64,000 nucleotides of DNA from Hydractinia symbiolongicarpus (GCF_029227915.1 NC_079883.1:29390001-29454000), one strand, 5' to 3'; shown: positions 1 to 12,955, numbered from the stretch's first letter. Made by a program: numbers and translations. The notes: a model not told the origin generated them from the sequence alone.

Positions 1-154
1 CGCTGTGGAAGCGCTTCATTCAAAAATTTAGATAAGTTAGTCATTTTTTACTGTGGCACCAATCCTAGCCGTTATCGCACCCTGAAGAAATAGAGGCAGT
101 TTCAAAAACTACCTTTCAATGACGTTCTAACGGTATCAATCCGTTTGAGTTACA

Positions 155-2320
155 ACGGCTGCGTCTCATATTCGTACCAACATGTATTTAGTGATATCTT
201 TCCGATATTACTAAGTTATATCGCTTTTAACAGTGAAACGATTGACTGTGGGAGTTAATTGAACTAACCTCGGACTATGACCTGATAAATGTGATAAAGG
301 AGATATTTGGACTCCAAGAAATAACAATCTTCTTAATTTGACATGATTGTCGGAACTCAGCGATAACACTGGGCGCTGTGGTAGCGCTTCATTTAAAAAT
401 TTAAATAAAAAAGTCATTTTTTACTGTGGGACCAATCCTAACCGTTATCGTGCGCTGAAGAAATAGCAACAGTTTCAAAAACTACATTTCATTTACTTTC
501 CAACAGTATCAATCCGTTTGAGTTACAACGGTTGCGTCACATACTCGTACCAACATGTACTTAGCGATACTTTTCTGACATTAATAGGTTGCATCGCTTT
601 TAACAGTGAAGCGATTGACTGTAGGACTTAATTGAACTGATTCTGGACTGTGACCTTATAAATGTGATAAATGAGCCTATTGGACTCCAAGGAATAACAT
701 TCCTCTTAATTCGACATGATTGTTGGAAATCAGCGATTGCACTTGGCGCTGTGGAAGCGCTTCATTTAATAATTAAGATAAAAAATTCAGTTTCTACTGT
801 GGGACCAATCCTAGCCGTTATCGCGCGCTGAAGAAATAGAGACAGTATCAAAAACTACATTTCAATGACGTTCTAACGGTATCAGTCCGTTTGAGTTACA
901 ACGGTTGGGTCACATATTCGTACCAACATGTATTTAGTAATTTTTTTCCGATATTACTAAATTGTATCGCTTTTAACAGTGAAGCGATTGACTGTGGGAC
1001 TTAATTGAACTGATTCTGGACTGTGACCTTATAAATGCGATAAATGAGCCAATTTGACTCCAAGGAATAACATTCTTTTTAATTCGACATGATTGCTTGG
1101 ATTCAGCGAGTACACTATTCTCTGTGGTAGCGCTTTTTTTAAAAATTTAGTTAAATAAGTCTTTTACTGTGGGACCAATCCTGGCCGTTAGCACGCACTG
1201 AAGAAATAGAGACGTCCTCAAAAACTACATCTCATTGACTTCGTGGCGGTATCAATACGTTTGAGATACAACGGCTGCGTCTCATATTCGTACCAACATG
1301 TATTTAGTGATATCTTTCCGATATTACTAAGTTATATCGCTTTTAACAGTGAAACGATTGACTGTGGGAGTTAATTGAACTAACTTCGGACTATGACCTG
1401 ATAAATGTGATAAATGAGATATTTGGACTCCAAGAAATAACAATCTTCTTAATTTGACATGATTGTCGGAACTCAGCGATAACACTGGGCGCTGTGGTAG
1501 CGCTTCATTTAAAAATTTAAATAAAAAAGTCATTTTTTACTGTGGGACCAATCCTAGCCGTTATCGTGCGCTGAAGAAATAGCAACAGTTTCAAAAACTA
1601 CATTTCATTGACTTTCCAACAGTATCAATCCGTTTGAGTTACAACGGTTGCGTCACATACTCGTACCAACATGTACTTAGCGATACTTTTCTGACATTAA
1701 TAGGTTGCATCGCTTTTAACAGTGAAGCGATTGACTGTAGGACTTAATTGAACTGATTCTGGACTGTGACCTTATAAATGTGATAAATGAGCCAATTGGA
1801 CTCCAAGGAATAACATTCCTCTTAATTCGACATGATTGTTGGGAATCAGCGATTGCACTTGGCGCTGTGGAAGCGCTTCATTTAATAATTAAGATAAAAA
1901 ATTCAGTTTCTACTGTGGGACCAATCCTAGCCGTTATCGCGCGCTGAAGAAATAGAGACAGTATCAAAAACTACATTTCAATGACGTTCTAACGGTATCA
2001 GTCCGTTTGAGTTACAACGGTTGGGTCACATATTCGTACCAACATGTATTTAGTGATTTTTTTCCGATATTACTAAGTTGTATCGCTTTTAACAGTGAAG
2101 CGATTGACTGTGGGACTTAATTGAACTGATTCTGAATTGTGACCTTATAAATGCGATAAATGAGCCAATTTGACTCCAAGGAATAACATTCTTTTTAATT
2201 CGCAATGATTGCTTGGATTCAGCGAGTACACTATTCTCTGTGGTAGCGCTTTTTTTAAAAATTTAGTTAAATAAGTCTTTTTTTACTGTGGGACCAATCC
2301 TGGCCGTTAGCACGCACTGA
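155..2320 (+). repeat. Three-monomer HOR, period ~1116 bp
   Basis: The stretch beginning near ACAACGGCTGCGTCTCATAT at about 155 repeats near 1271. Shared variants include CTATGACCTGATAAATG, TCGTGCGCTGAAGAAATAGC, CTCGTACCAACATGTACTTAG and TTCATTTAATAATTAAG. The minus-strand shadow frames at 211-417 and 1327-1533 differ in only a few residues and are 1116 bp apart. The second copy is incomplete, diverging before about 2320 where the 2129-bp duplication takes over. Confidence 0.85.
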
Positions 2321-2546
2321 AGGAATAGAGATATTCGCAAAAACTACATCTCATTGATTTCGTGGCGGTATCAATCCGTTGGAGATACAACGGCTGCGTC
2401 ACATATTCGTAAATGCGATAAATGAGCCAGCTGGACTCCAAGGAATAACATTCTTCTTAATTCGACATGATTGCTTTGATTCAGCGAGTACACTATGCTC
2501 TGTAGTATCGGTTTTTTTAAAAATTTAGATAAATAAGTCTTTTCTT
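2285..2546 (+). repeat. Truncated satellite monomer (262 bp), first copy
   Basis: The interval between successive ACTGTGGG landmarks is 262 bp instead of 373. CACATATTCGTA joins directly to AATGCGATAAATGAGCC, so about 111 bp are missing, from CCAACATGTATTTAG through GACCTTAT. Sequence to the left of the junction matches a type also seen near 23.45-23.58 kb in uninterrupted form. Sequence to the right matches the end of subtype a/c. The junction is therefore a fusion of two monomer types. Confidence 0.85.
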
Positions 2547-4413
2547 ACTGTGGGACCAATCCTGGCCGTTAGCACGCACTGAAGAAATAGAGCCATTCTC
2601 AGAAACTAAATCTCATTGATTTCGTGGCGGTATCAATCCGTTTGAGATACAACGGCTGCGTCACATATTCGTACCAACATGTATTTACTGACATTTTTCC
2701 GATACTACTAAGTTATATCGCTTTTAACAATGAAATGATTGACTGTGGGACTTAATTGAATTAACTTTGGCCTGTGACCTTCTAAATGTGATAGGTGAGA
2801 CAACTGGGCTCCAAGAAATATTATTCTTCTTACTTTGACATGATTGTTGGAACTCAGCGACTACTCTTAGCGCTGTGGAAGCGCTTCATTTAAAAATTTA
2901 GATAAGTTAGTCATTTTTTACTGTGGGACTAATGCTAGCCGTTATCGCACCCTGAAGAAATAGAGGCAGTTTCAAAAACTACCTTTCAATGACGTTCTAA
3001 CGGTATCAATCCGTTTGAGTTACAACGGTTGGGTCACATATTCGTACCAACATGTATTTAGTGATTTATGTCCGATATTACTAAGTTGTATCGCTTTTAA
3101 CAGTGAAGCGATTGACTGTAGGACTTAATTGAACTGATTCTGGACTGTGACCTTATAAATGCGATAAATGAGCCAGCTGGACTCCAAGGAATAACATTCT
3201 TCTTAATTCGACATGATTGCTTTGATTCAACGAGGACACTATGCTCTGTGGTAGCAGTTTTTTTGGAAGTTTAGATAAATAAGTCTTTTTTTACTCTGTG
3301 GGACCAATCCTGGCCGTTAGCACGCACTGAAGAAATAGAGACGTCCTCAAAAACTACATCTCATTGACTTCGTGGCGGTATCAATACGTTTGAGATTCAA
3401 CGGCTGCGTCACATAATCGTACCAACATGTATTTAGTGATATCTTTCTGACATCACTAAGTTATATCGCTTTTAACAGTGAAACGATTGACTGTGGAACT
3501 TAATTGAACTAACTTTGGACTGAGACCTTATAATTGTGATAAGTGAGTTAACTGGACTCCAAGAAATAACATTCTTCTTAATTTGACATAATTGTCAAAA
3601 CTCAGCGATTACACTGGGCGCTGTGGTAACGCTTCATTTAAAAATTAAGATAAAAAATTCAGTTTCTACTGTGGGACCAATCCTGGCCGTTAACGCGCCC
3701 GGAAGAAATAGAGACGTCCTCAAAAACTACACTTCATTGTCTTTTTGGCGGTATCAATCCATTTGAGTTACAACGGTTGCGTCACGTATTCGTACCAACA
3801 TGTATTTAGTGATTTTTTTCCGATATTACTAAGTTGTATCGCTTTTAACAGTGAAGCGATTGACTGTGGGACTTAATTGAAATGATTCTGGACTGTGACC
3901 TTATAAATGCAATAAATGAGCCAGCTGGACTCCAAGGAATAACATTCTTCTTAATTCGACATGATTGCTTTGATTCAGCGAGTACACTATGCTCTGTAGT
4001 ATCGGTTTTTTTAAAAATTTAGATAAATAAGTCTTTTTTTACTGTGGGACCAATCCTGGCCGTTAGCACGCATTGAAGAAATAGAGCCATTCTCAAAAAC
4101 TGAATCTCATTGATTTCGTGGCGGTATCAATCCGTTTGAGATACAACGGCTGCGTCACGTATTCGTACCAACATGTATTTAGTGATTTTTTTCCGATATT
4201 ACTAAGTTGTATCGCTTTTAACAGTGAAGCGATTGACTGTGGGACTTAATTGAACTGATTCTGAATTGTGACCTTATAAATGCGATAAATGAGCCAATTT
4301 GACTCCAAGGAATAACATTCTTTTTAATTCGCAATGATTGCTTGGATTCAGCGAGTACACTATTCTCTGTGGTAGCGCTTTTTTTAAAAATTTAGTTAAA
4401 TAAGTCTTTTTTT

Positions 4414-4675
4414 ACTGTGGGACCAATCCTGGCCGTTAGCACGCACTGAAGGAATAGAGATATTCGCAAAAACTACATCTCATTGATTTCGTGGCGGTAT
4501 CAATCCGTTGGAGATACAACGGCTGCGTCACATATTCGTAAATGCGATAAATGAGCCAGCTGGACTCCAAGGAATAACATTCTTCTTAATTCGACATGAT
4601 TGCTTTGATTCAGCGAGTACACTATGCTCTGTAGTATCGGTTTTTTTAAAAATTTAGATAAATAAGTCTTTTCTT
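4414..4675 (+). repeat. Truncated satellite monomer (262 bp), second copy
   Basis: This is the identical deletion junction (ATTCGTAAATGCG at 4533) carried into the second copy of the 2129-bp block. Its presence in both copies shows that the deletion came before the block duplication. Confidence 0.85.
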
Positions 4676-6491
4676 ACTGTGGGACCAATCCTGGCCGTTA
4701 GCACGCACTGAAGAAATAGAGCCATTCTCAGAAACTAAATCTCATTGATTTCGTGGCGGTATCAATCCGTTTGAGATACAACGGCTGCGTCACATATTCG
4801 TACCAACATGTATTTACTGACATTTTTCCGATACTACTAAGTTATATCGCTTTTAACAATGAAATGATTGACTGTGGGACTTAATTGAATTAACTTTGGC
4901 CTGTGACCTTCTAAATGTGATAGGTGAGACAACTGGGCTCCAAGAAATATTATTCTTCTTACTTTGACATGATTGTTGGAACTCAGCGACTACTCTTAGC
5001 GCTGTGGAAGCGCTTCATTTAAAAATTTAGATAAGTTAGTCATTTTTTACTGTGGGACTAATGCTAGCCGTTATCGCACCCTGAAGAAATAGAGGCAGTT
5101 TCAAAAACTACCTTTCAATGACGTTCTAACGGTATCAATCCGTTTGAGTTACAACGGTTGGGTCACATATTCGTACCAACATGTATTTAGTGATTTATGT
5201 CCGATATTACTAAGTTGTATCGCTTTTAACAGTGAAGCGATTGACTGTAGGACTTAATTGAACTGATTCTGGACTGTGACCTTATAAATGCGATAAATGA
5301 GCCAGCTGGACTCCAAGGAATAACATTCTTCTTAATTCGACATGATTGCTTTGATTCAACGAGGACACTATGCTCTGTGGTAGCAGTTTTTTTGGAAGTT
5401 TAGATAAATAAGTCTTTTTTTACTCTGTGGGACCAATCCTGGCCGTTAGCACGCACTGAAGAAATAGAGACGTCCTCAAAAACTACATCTCATTGACTTC
5501 GTGGCGGTATCAATACGTTTGAGATTCAACGGCTGCGTCACATAATCGTACCAACATGTATTTAGTGATATCTTTCTGACATCACTAAGTTATATCGCTT
5601 TTAACAGTGAAACGATTGACTGTGGAACTTAATTGAACTAACTTTGGACTGAGACCTTATAATTGTGATAAGTGAGTTAACTGGACTCCAAGAAATAACA
5701 TTCTTCTTAATTTGACATAATTGTCAAAACTCAGCGATTACACTGGGCGCTGTGGTAACGCTTCATTTAAAAATTAAGATAAAAAATTCAGTTTCTACTG
5801 TGGGACCAATCCTGGCCGTTAACGCGCCCGGAAGAAATAGAGACGTCCTCAAAAACTACACTTCATTGTCTTTTTGGCGGTATCAATCCATTTGAGTTAC
5901 AACGGTTGCGTCACGTATTCGTACCAACATGTATTTAGTGATTTTTTTCCGATATTACTAAGTTGTATCGCTTTTAACAGTGAAGCGATTGACTGTGGGA
6001 CTTAATTGAAATGATTCTGGACTGTGACCTTATAAATGCAATAAATGAGCCAGCTGGACTCCAAGGAATAACATTCTTCTTAATTCGACATGATTGCTTT
6101 GATTCAGCGAGTACACTATGCTCTGTAGTATCGGTTTTTTTAAAAATTTAGATAAATAAGTCTTTTTTTACTGTGGGACCAATCCTGGCCGTTAGCACGC
6201 ATTGAAGAAATAGAGCCATTCTCAAAAACTGAATCTCATTGATTTCGTGGCGGTATCAATCCGTTTGAGATACAACGGCTGCGTCACATATTCGTACCAA
6301 CATGTATTTACTGACATTTTTCCGATACTACTAAGTTATGTCGCTTTAACAATGAAATGATTGACTGTGGGACTTAATTGAATTATCTTTGGCCTGTGAC
6401 CTTATAAATGTGATAGGTGAGACAACTGGGCTCCAAGAAATATTATTCTTCTTACTTTGACATGATTGTTGGAACTCAGCGACTACTCTTG

Positions 6492-8833
6492 GCGCTGTGG
6501 AAGCGCTTCATTTAAAAATTTAGATAAGTTAGTCATTTTTTACTGTGGGACCAATGTTAGCCGTTATCGCACCCTGAAGAAATAGAGGCAGTTTCAAAAA
6601 CTACAATTTCAATGACGTTCTAACGGTATCAATCCGTTTGAGTTACAACGGTTGGGTCACATATTCGTACCAACATGTATTTAGTGATTTATGTCCGATT
6701 TTTTTTTTTTTCTTTTCTTTTCAATTTATTTAAAGTCGATTATTCACATAATTACAATAGTTTAAAAAAAAAAAGTAATTAAGAAAACTAATCTAAATCC
6801 GATATTACTAAGTTGTATCGCTTTTAACAGTGAAGCGATTGACTGTAGGACTTAATTGAACTGATTCTGGACTGTGACCTTATAAATGCGATAAATGAGC
6901 CAGCTGGACTCCAAGGAATAACATTCTTCTTAATTCGAAATGATTGCTTTGATTCAGCGAGTACACTATGCTCTGTGGTAGCGGTTTTTTTGGAAGTTTA
7001 GATAAATAAGTCTTTTTTTACTGTGGGACCAATCCTGGCCGTTAGCACGCACTGAAGAAATAGAGACGTCCTCAAAAACTACATCTCATTGACTTCGTGG
7101 CAGTATCAATACGTTTGAGATACAACGGCTGCGTCACATAATCGTACCAACATGTATTTAGTGATATCTTTCTGACATCACTAAGTTATATCGCTTTTAA
7201 CAGTGAAACGATTGACTGTGGAACTTAATTGAACTAACTTTGGACTGAGACCTTATAATTGTGATAAGTGAGTTAACTGGACTCCAAGAAATAACATTCT
7301 TCTTAATTTGACATAATTGTCAAAACTCAGCGATTACACTGGGCGCTGTGGTAACGCTTCATTTAAAAATTAAGATAAAAAATTCAGTTTCTACTGTGGG
7401 ACCAATCCTGGCCGTTAACGCGCCCGGAAGAAATAGAGACGTCCTCAAAAACTACACTTCATTGACTTCTTGGCGGTATCAATCCATTTGAGTTACAACG
7501 GTTGCGTCACATATTCGTACCAACATGTATTTAGTGATTTTTTTCCGATATTACTAAGTTGTATCGCTTTTAACAGTGAAGCAATTGACTGTGGGACTTA
7601 ATTGAAATGATTCTGGACTGTGACCTTATAAATGCAATAAATGAGCCAGCTGGACTCCAAGGAATAACATTCTTCTTAATTCGACATGGTTGCTTTGATT
7701 CAGCGAGTACACTATGCTCTGTAGTATCGGTTTTTTTAAAAATTTAGATAAATAAGTCTTTTTTTACTGTGGGACCAATCCTGGCCGTTAGCACGCACTG
7801 AAGAAATAGAGCCTTTCTCAAAAACTGAATCTCCTTGATTTCGTGGCGGTATCAATCCGTTTGAGATACAACGGCTGCGTCACATATTCGTACCAACATG
7901 TATTTACTGACATTTTTCCGATACTACTAAGTTATATCGCTTTTAACAATGAAATGATTGACTGTGGGACTTAATTGAATTAACTTTGGCCTGTGACCTT
8001 ATAAATGTGATAGGTGAGACAACTGGGCTCCAAGAAATATTATTCGTCTTACTTTGACATGATTGTTGGAACTCAGCGACTACTCTTGGCGCTGTGGTAA
8101 CGCTTCATTTAAAAATTAAGATAAAAAATTCAGTTTCTACTGTGGGACCAATCCTGGCCGTTAACGCGCCCGGAAGAAATAGAGACGTCCTCAAAAACTA
8201 CACTTCATTGACTTCTTGGCGGTATCAATCCATTTGAGTTACAACGGTTGCGTCACATATTCGTACCAACATGTATTTAGTGATTTTTTTCCGATATTAC
8301 TAAGTTGTATCGCTTTTAACAGTGAAGCGATTGACTGTGGGACTTAATTGAAATGATTCTGGACTGTGACCTTATAAATGCAATAAATGAGCCAGCTGGA
8401 CTCCAAGGAATAACATTCTTCTTAATTCGACATGGTTGCTTTGATTCAGCGAGTACACTATGCTCTGTAGTATCGGTTTTTTTAAAAATTTAGATAAATA
8501 AGTCTTTTTTTACTGTGGGACCAATCCTGGCCGTTAGCACGCACTGAAGAAATAGAGCCATTCTCAAAAACTGAATCTCATTGATTTCGTGGCGGTATCA
8601 ATCCGTTTGAGATACAACGGCTGAGTCACATATTCGTACCAACATGTATTTACTGACATTTTTCAGATACTACTAAGTTATATCGCTTTAACAATGAAAT
8701 GATTGACTGTGGGACTTAATTGAATTAACTTTGGCCTGTGACCTTATAAATGTGATAGGTGAGACAACTGGGCTCCAAGAAATAACATTCTTCTTACTTT
8801 GACATGATTGTTGGAACTCAGCGACTACTCTTG
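6492..8833 (+). repeat. Six-monomer segment a-b-c-d-c-d
   Basis: Subtype starts fall at 6492 (a, carrying the 104-bp insertion), then b, c at about 7345, d, c at about 8091 and d, with the next a at 8834. The second c-d pair repeats the first at a 746-bp offset (GTAACGCTTC at 7351 and 8097), which suggests a two-monomer duplication inside an a-b-c-d unit. The total is 2342 bp including the insertion. Confidence 0.75.
6700..6803 (-). mobile_element. 104-bp T-rich insertion with 6-bp target duplication
   Basis: A satellite monomer is split at GTCCGAT|ATTACTAAG. The flanks carry TCCGAT at 6694-6699 and again at 6798-6803, while uninterrupted monomers have it once. The a-to-a distance 6492 to 8834 (2342 bp) equals six monomers plus 104, which independently confirms the length. 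The plus strand begins with about 13 T, then CTTTTC repeats, and contains an internal run of 11 A. Read on the minus strand it ends in an A-rich tail. That fits a short 5'-truncated retroposed sequence (known for LINE-mobilised inserts), but no family is recognisable and the 6-bp duplication is short for that class. A small DNA element is the alternative. Confidence 0.7.
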
Positions 8834-9579
8834 GCGCTGTGGAAGCGCTTTATTTAAAAATTTGGATAAGTTAGTCATTTTTTACTGTGGGACCAATGCT
8901 AGCCGTTATCGCACCCTGAAGAAATAGAGGCAGTTTCAAAAACTACAATTTCAATGACGTTCTAACGGTATCAATCCGTTTGAGTTACAACGGTTGGGTC
9001 ACATATTGGTACCAACATGTATTTAGTGATTTATGTCCGATATTACTAAGTTGTATCGCTTTTAACAGTGAAGCGATTGACTGTAGGACTTAATTGAACT
9101 GATTCTGGACTGTGACCTTATAAATGCGATAAATGCGCCAGCTGGACTCCAAGGAATAACATTCTTCTTAATTCGACATGATTGCTTTGATTCAGCGAGT
9201 ACACTATGCTCTGTGGTAGCGGTTTTTTTGGAAGTTTCGATAAATAAGTCTTTTTTTACTGTGGGACCAATCCTGGCCGTTAGCACGCACTGAAGAAATA
9301 GAGACGTCCTCAAAAACTACATCTCATTGACTTCTGGCGGTATCAATACGTTTGAGATACAACGGCTGCGTCACATAATCGTACCAACATGTATTTAGTG
9401 ATATCTTTCTGACATCACTAAGTTATATCGCTTTTAACAGTGAAACGATTGACTGTGGAACTTAATTGAACTAACTTTGGACTGAGACCTTATAAATGTG
9501 ATAAGTGAGTTAACTGGACCCCAATAAATAACATTCTTCTTAATTTGACATAATTGTCAAAACTCAGCGATTACACTGG

Positions 9580-11073
9580 GCGCTGTGGTAACGTTTCATT
9601 TAAAAATTAAGATAAAAAATTCAGTTTCTACTGTGGGACCAATCCTGGCCGTTAACGCGCCCTGAAGAAATAGAGACAGTTTCAAAAACTACCTTTCAAT
9701 GAAGTTCTAACGGTATCAATTCGTTTGAGTTACAACGGTTGCGTCACATATTCGTACCAACATGTATTTAGTGATTTATTTCCGATATTACTAAGTTGTA
9801 TCGCTTTTAACAGTTAAGCGATTGACTGTGGAACTTAATTGAACTGATTCTGGACTGTGACCTGATAAATGCGATAAATGAGTCAATTGGACTCCAAGAA
9901 AATACATTCTTCTTAATTCGACATGATTGCTTGGATTCAGCGAGTACACTATGCTCTGTGTTAGCGGTTTTTTTGAAAGTTTAGATAAATAAGTCTTTTT
10001 TTTACTGTGGGACCAATCCTGGCCGTTAGCACGCACTGAAGAAATAAAGACGTCCTCAAAAACTACATCTCATTGACTTTGTGGTGGTATCAATACGTTT
10101 GAGATACAACGGCTGCGTCTCATATTCGTACCAACATGTATTTAGTGATATCTTTCCAATATTACTAAGTTATATCGCTTTTAACAGTGAAACGATTGAC
10201 TGTGGGAGTTAATTGAACTAACTTCGGACTATGACCTGATAAATGTGATAAATGAGACATTTGGACTCCAAGAAATAACAATCTTCTTAATTTGACATGA
10301 TTGCCGGAACTCAGCGATTACACTGGGCGCTGTGGTAACGCTTCATTTAAAAATTAAGATAAAAAATTCAGTTTCTACTGTGGGACCAATCCTGGCCGTT
10401 AACGCGCCCGGAAGAAATAGAGACGTCCTCAAAAACTACACTTCATTGACTTCTTGGCGGTATCAATCCATTTGAGTTACAACGGTTGCGTCACATATTC
10501 GTACCAACATGTATTTAGTGATTTATTTCCGATATTACTAAGTTGTATCGCTTTTAACAGTTAAGCGATTGACTGTGGGACTTAATTGAACTGATTCTGG
10601 ACTGTGACCTGATAAATGCGATAAATGAGTCAATTGGACTCCAAGAAAATACATTCTTCTTAATTCGACATGATTGCTTGGATTCAGCGAGTACACTATG
10701 CTCTGTGTTAGCGGTTTTTTTGAAAGTTTAGATAAATAAGTCTTTTTTTTACTGTGGGACCAATCCTGGCCGTTAGCACGCACTGAAGAAATAAAAACGT
10801 CTTCAAAAACTACATCTCATTTACTTTGTGGTGGTATCAATACGTTTGAGATACAACGGCTGCGTCTCATATTCGTACCAACATGTATTTAGTGATATCT
10901 TTCCAATATTACTAAGTTATATCGCTTTTAACAGTGAAACGATTGACTGTGGGAGTTAATTGAACTAACTTCGGACTATGACCTGATAAATGTGATAAAT
11001 GAGACATTTGGACTCCAAGAAATAACAATCTTCTTAATTTGACATGATTGACGGAACTCAGCGACTACTCTTG
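9580..11073 (+). repeat. Two-monomer HOR, period 747 bp
   Basis: GCTCTGTGTTAGCGG occurs at 9953 and 10700. The surrounding TTTTAACAGTTAAGCG, GAAAATACATTC and GCGTCTCATATTCG variants recur with the same 747-bp offset, giving two copies of an alternating pair. The minus-strand shadow frames at 9791 and 10538 differ by one residue. The pair combines an e/f-like monomer and a b-like monomer of the kind later found in the 7-monomer units. Confidence 0.8.
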
Positions 11074-11090
11074 GCGCTGTGGAAGCGCTT

Positions 11091-11110
11091 AAAAATTTAT
11101 TTTATAAAAA
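11091..11110 (+). repeat. ~19-bp AT-rich insertion in a subtype a monomer
   Basis: After GGAAGCGCTT this a copy reads AAAAATTTATTTTATAAAAA before rejoining TTTAAAAATTTAGATAAG. The four-monomer distance 11074 to 12583 is 1509 bp, about 19 more than four monomers. The extra bases resemble the neighbouring AAAAATTTA tract, so slippage or local duplication is the likely origin. Confidence 0.65.
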
Positions 11111-12582
11111 TTTAAAAATTTAGATAAGTTAGTCATTTTTTACTGTGGGACCAATGCTAGCCGTTATCGCACCCTGAAGAAATAGAGGAAGTTTCAAAAA
11201 CTACCTTTCAATGACGTTCTAACGGTATCAATCCGTTTGAGTTACAACGGTTGGGTCACATATTCGTACCAACATGTATTTAGTGATTTATGACCGATAT
11301 TACTAAGTTGTATCGCTTTTAACAGTGAAGCGATTGACTGTAGGACTTAATTGAACTGATTCTGGACTGTGACCTTATAAATGCGATAAATGAGCCAGCT
11401 GGACTCCAAGGAATAACATTCTTCTTAATTCGACATGATTGCTTTGATTCAGCGAGTACACTATGCTCTGTGGTAGCGGTTTTTTTGGAAGTTTAGATAA
11501 ATAAGTCTTTTTTTTCTGTGGGACCAATCCTGGCCGTTAGCACGCACTGAAGAAATAGAGACGTCCTCAAAAACTACATCTCATTGACTTCGTGGCGGTA
11601 TCAATACGTTTGAGATACAACGGCTGCGTCACATAATCGTACCAACATGTATTTAGTGATATCTTTCTGACATCACTAAGTTATATCGCTTTTAACAGTG
11701 AAACGATTGACTGTGGAACTTAATTGAACTAACTTTGGACTGAGACCTTATAATTGTGATAAGTGAGTTAACTGGACTCCAAGAAATAACATTCTTCTTA
11801 ATTTGACATAATTGTCAAAACTCAGCGATTACACTGGGCGCTGTGGTAACGCTTCATTTAAAAATTAAGATAAAAAATTCAGTTCCTACTGTGGGACCAA
11901 TCCTGGCCGTTAACGCGCCCGGAAGAAATAGAGACGTCCTCAAAAACTACACTTCATTGACTTCTTAGCGGTATCAATCCATTTGAGTTACAACGGTTGC
12001 GTCACATATTCGTACCAACATGTATTTAGTGATTTTTTTCCGATATTACTAAGTTGTATCGCTTTTAACAGTGAAGCGATTGACTGTGGGACTTAATTGA
12101 AATGATTCTGGACTGTGACCCTATAAATGCAATAAATGAGCCAGCTGGACTCCAAGGAATAACATTCTTCTTAATTCGACATGATTGCTTTGATTCAGCG
12201 AGTACACTATGCTCTGTAGTATCGGTTTTTTTAAAAATTTAGATAAATAAGTCTTTTTTTACTGTGGGACCAATCCTGGCCGTTAGCACGCACTGAAGAA
12301 ATAGAGCCATTCTCAAAAACTGAATCTCATTGATTTCGTGGCGGTATCAATCCGTTTGAGATACAACGGCTGCGTCACATATTCGTACCAACATGTATTT
12401 ACTGACATTTTTCCGATACTACTAAGTTATATCGCTTTAACAATGAAATGATTGACTGTGGGACTTAATTGAATTAACTTTGGCCTGTAACCTTATAAAT
12501 GTGATAGGTGAGACAACTGGGCTCCAAGAAATAACATTCTTCTTACTTTGACATGATTGTTGGAACTCAGCGACTACTCTTG

Positions 12583-12955
12583 GCGCTGTGGAAGCGCTTC
12601 ATTTAAAAATTTAGATAAGTTAGTCATTTTTTACTGTGGGACCAATGCTAGCCGTTATCGCACCCTGAAGAAATAGAGGCAGTTTCAAAAACTACCTTTC
12701 AATGACGTTCTAACGGTATCAATCCGTTTGAGTTACAACGGTTGGGTCACATATTGGTACCAACATGTATTTAGTGATTTATGTCCGATATTACTAAGTT
12801 GTATCGCTTTTAACAGTGAAGCGATTGACTGTAGGACTTAATTGAACTGATTCTGGACTGTGACCTTATAAATGCGATAAATGAGCCAGCTGGACTCCAA
12901 GGAATAACATTCTTCTTAATTCGACATGATTGCTTTGATTCAGCGAGTACACTAT
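12583..12955 (+). repeat. Reference monomer, subtype a
   Basis: This 373-bp unit defines subtype a. It starts GCGCTGTGGAAGCGCTTC and has GACCAATGCTAGCCGTTATC, GCACCCTGAAGAAATAGAGG, GGTTGGGTCAC, GTGATTTATGTCCG, the intact AGTGAAGCGATTGACTGTAG block and GATTGCTTTGATTCAGCGAG at its end. Subtype a starts recur at 2870 (first base of the start box altered), 4999, 6492, 8834, 11074, 12583, 15193, 17784 and 21513, which makes it a useful ruler for the higher-order structure. This copy has GGTACC at 12755-12760, as do those at 9.0 and 15.4 kb. Confidence 0.9.

Larger units (their letters stand above)
2030..6287 (+). repeat. Tandem duplication of a 2129-bp satellite block
   Basis: Copies run 2030-4158 and 4159-6287. 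Private variants repeat at exactly 2129 bp: TCTGAATTGTGACC at 2131 and 4260, the truncated-monomer junction ATTCGTAAATGCG at 2404 and 4533, the altered subtype-a start TTAGCGCTGTGG at 2868 and 4997, and GGCCGTTAACGCGCCCGG at 3685 and 5814. The block holds about 5.7 monomers. The boundary lies in the shared stretch around CGTCAC(A/G)TATTCGTACC. By eye the copies are essentially identical, so this is a recent event or an assembly duplication. Confidence 0.88.

Noticed and set aside
211-417. Minus-strand open frames of 68-83 codons in the left array (also 1327, 9062, 9791, 10538, 13913, 16523, 19114)
   Set aside because: All lie wholly in satellite, recur at HOR spacing, cross the low-complexity tract, and break with single-base variants. 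The monomer length is not a multiple of three.
12583-12955. TATA-like CTTATAAATG in many monomers as a promoter
   Set aside because: The motif is present but nothing around it supports transcription, and an AT-rich repeat gives such matches by chance.
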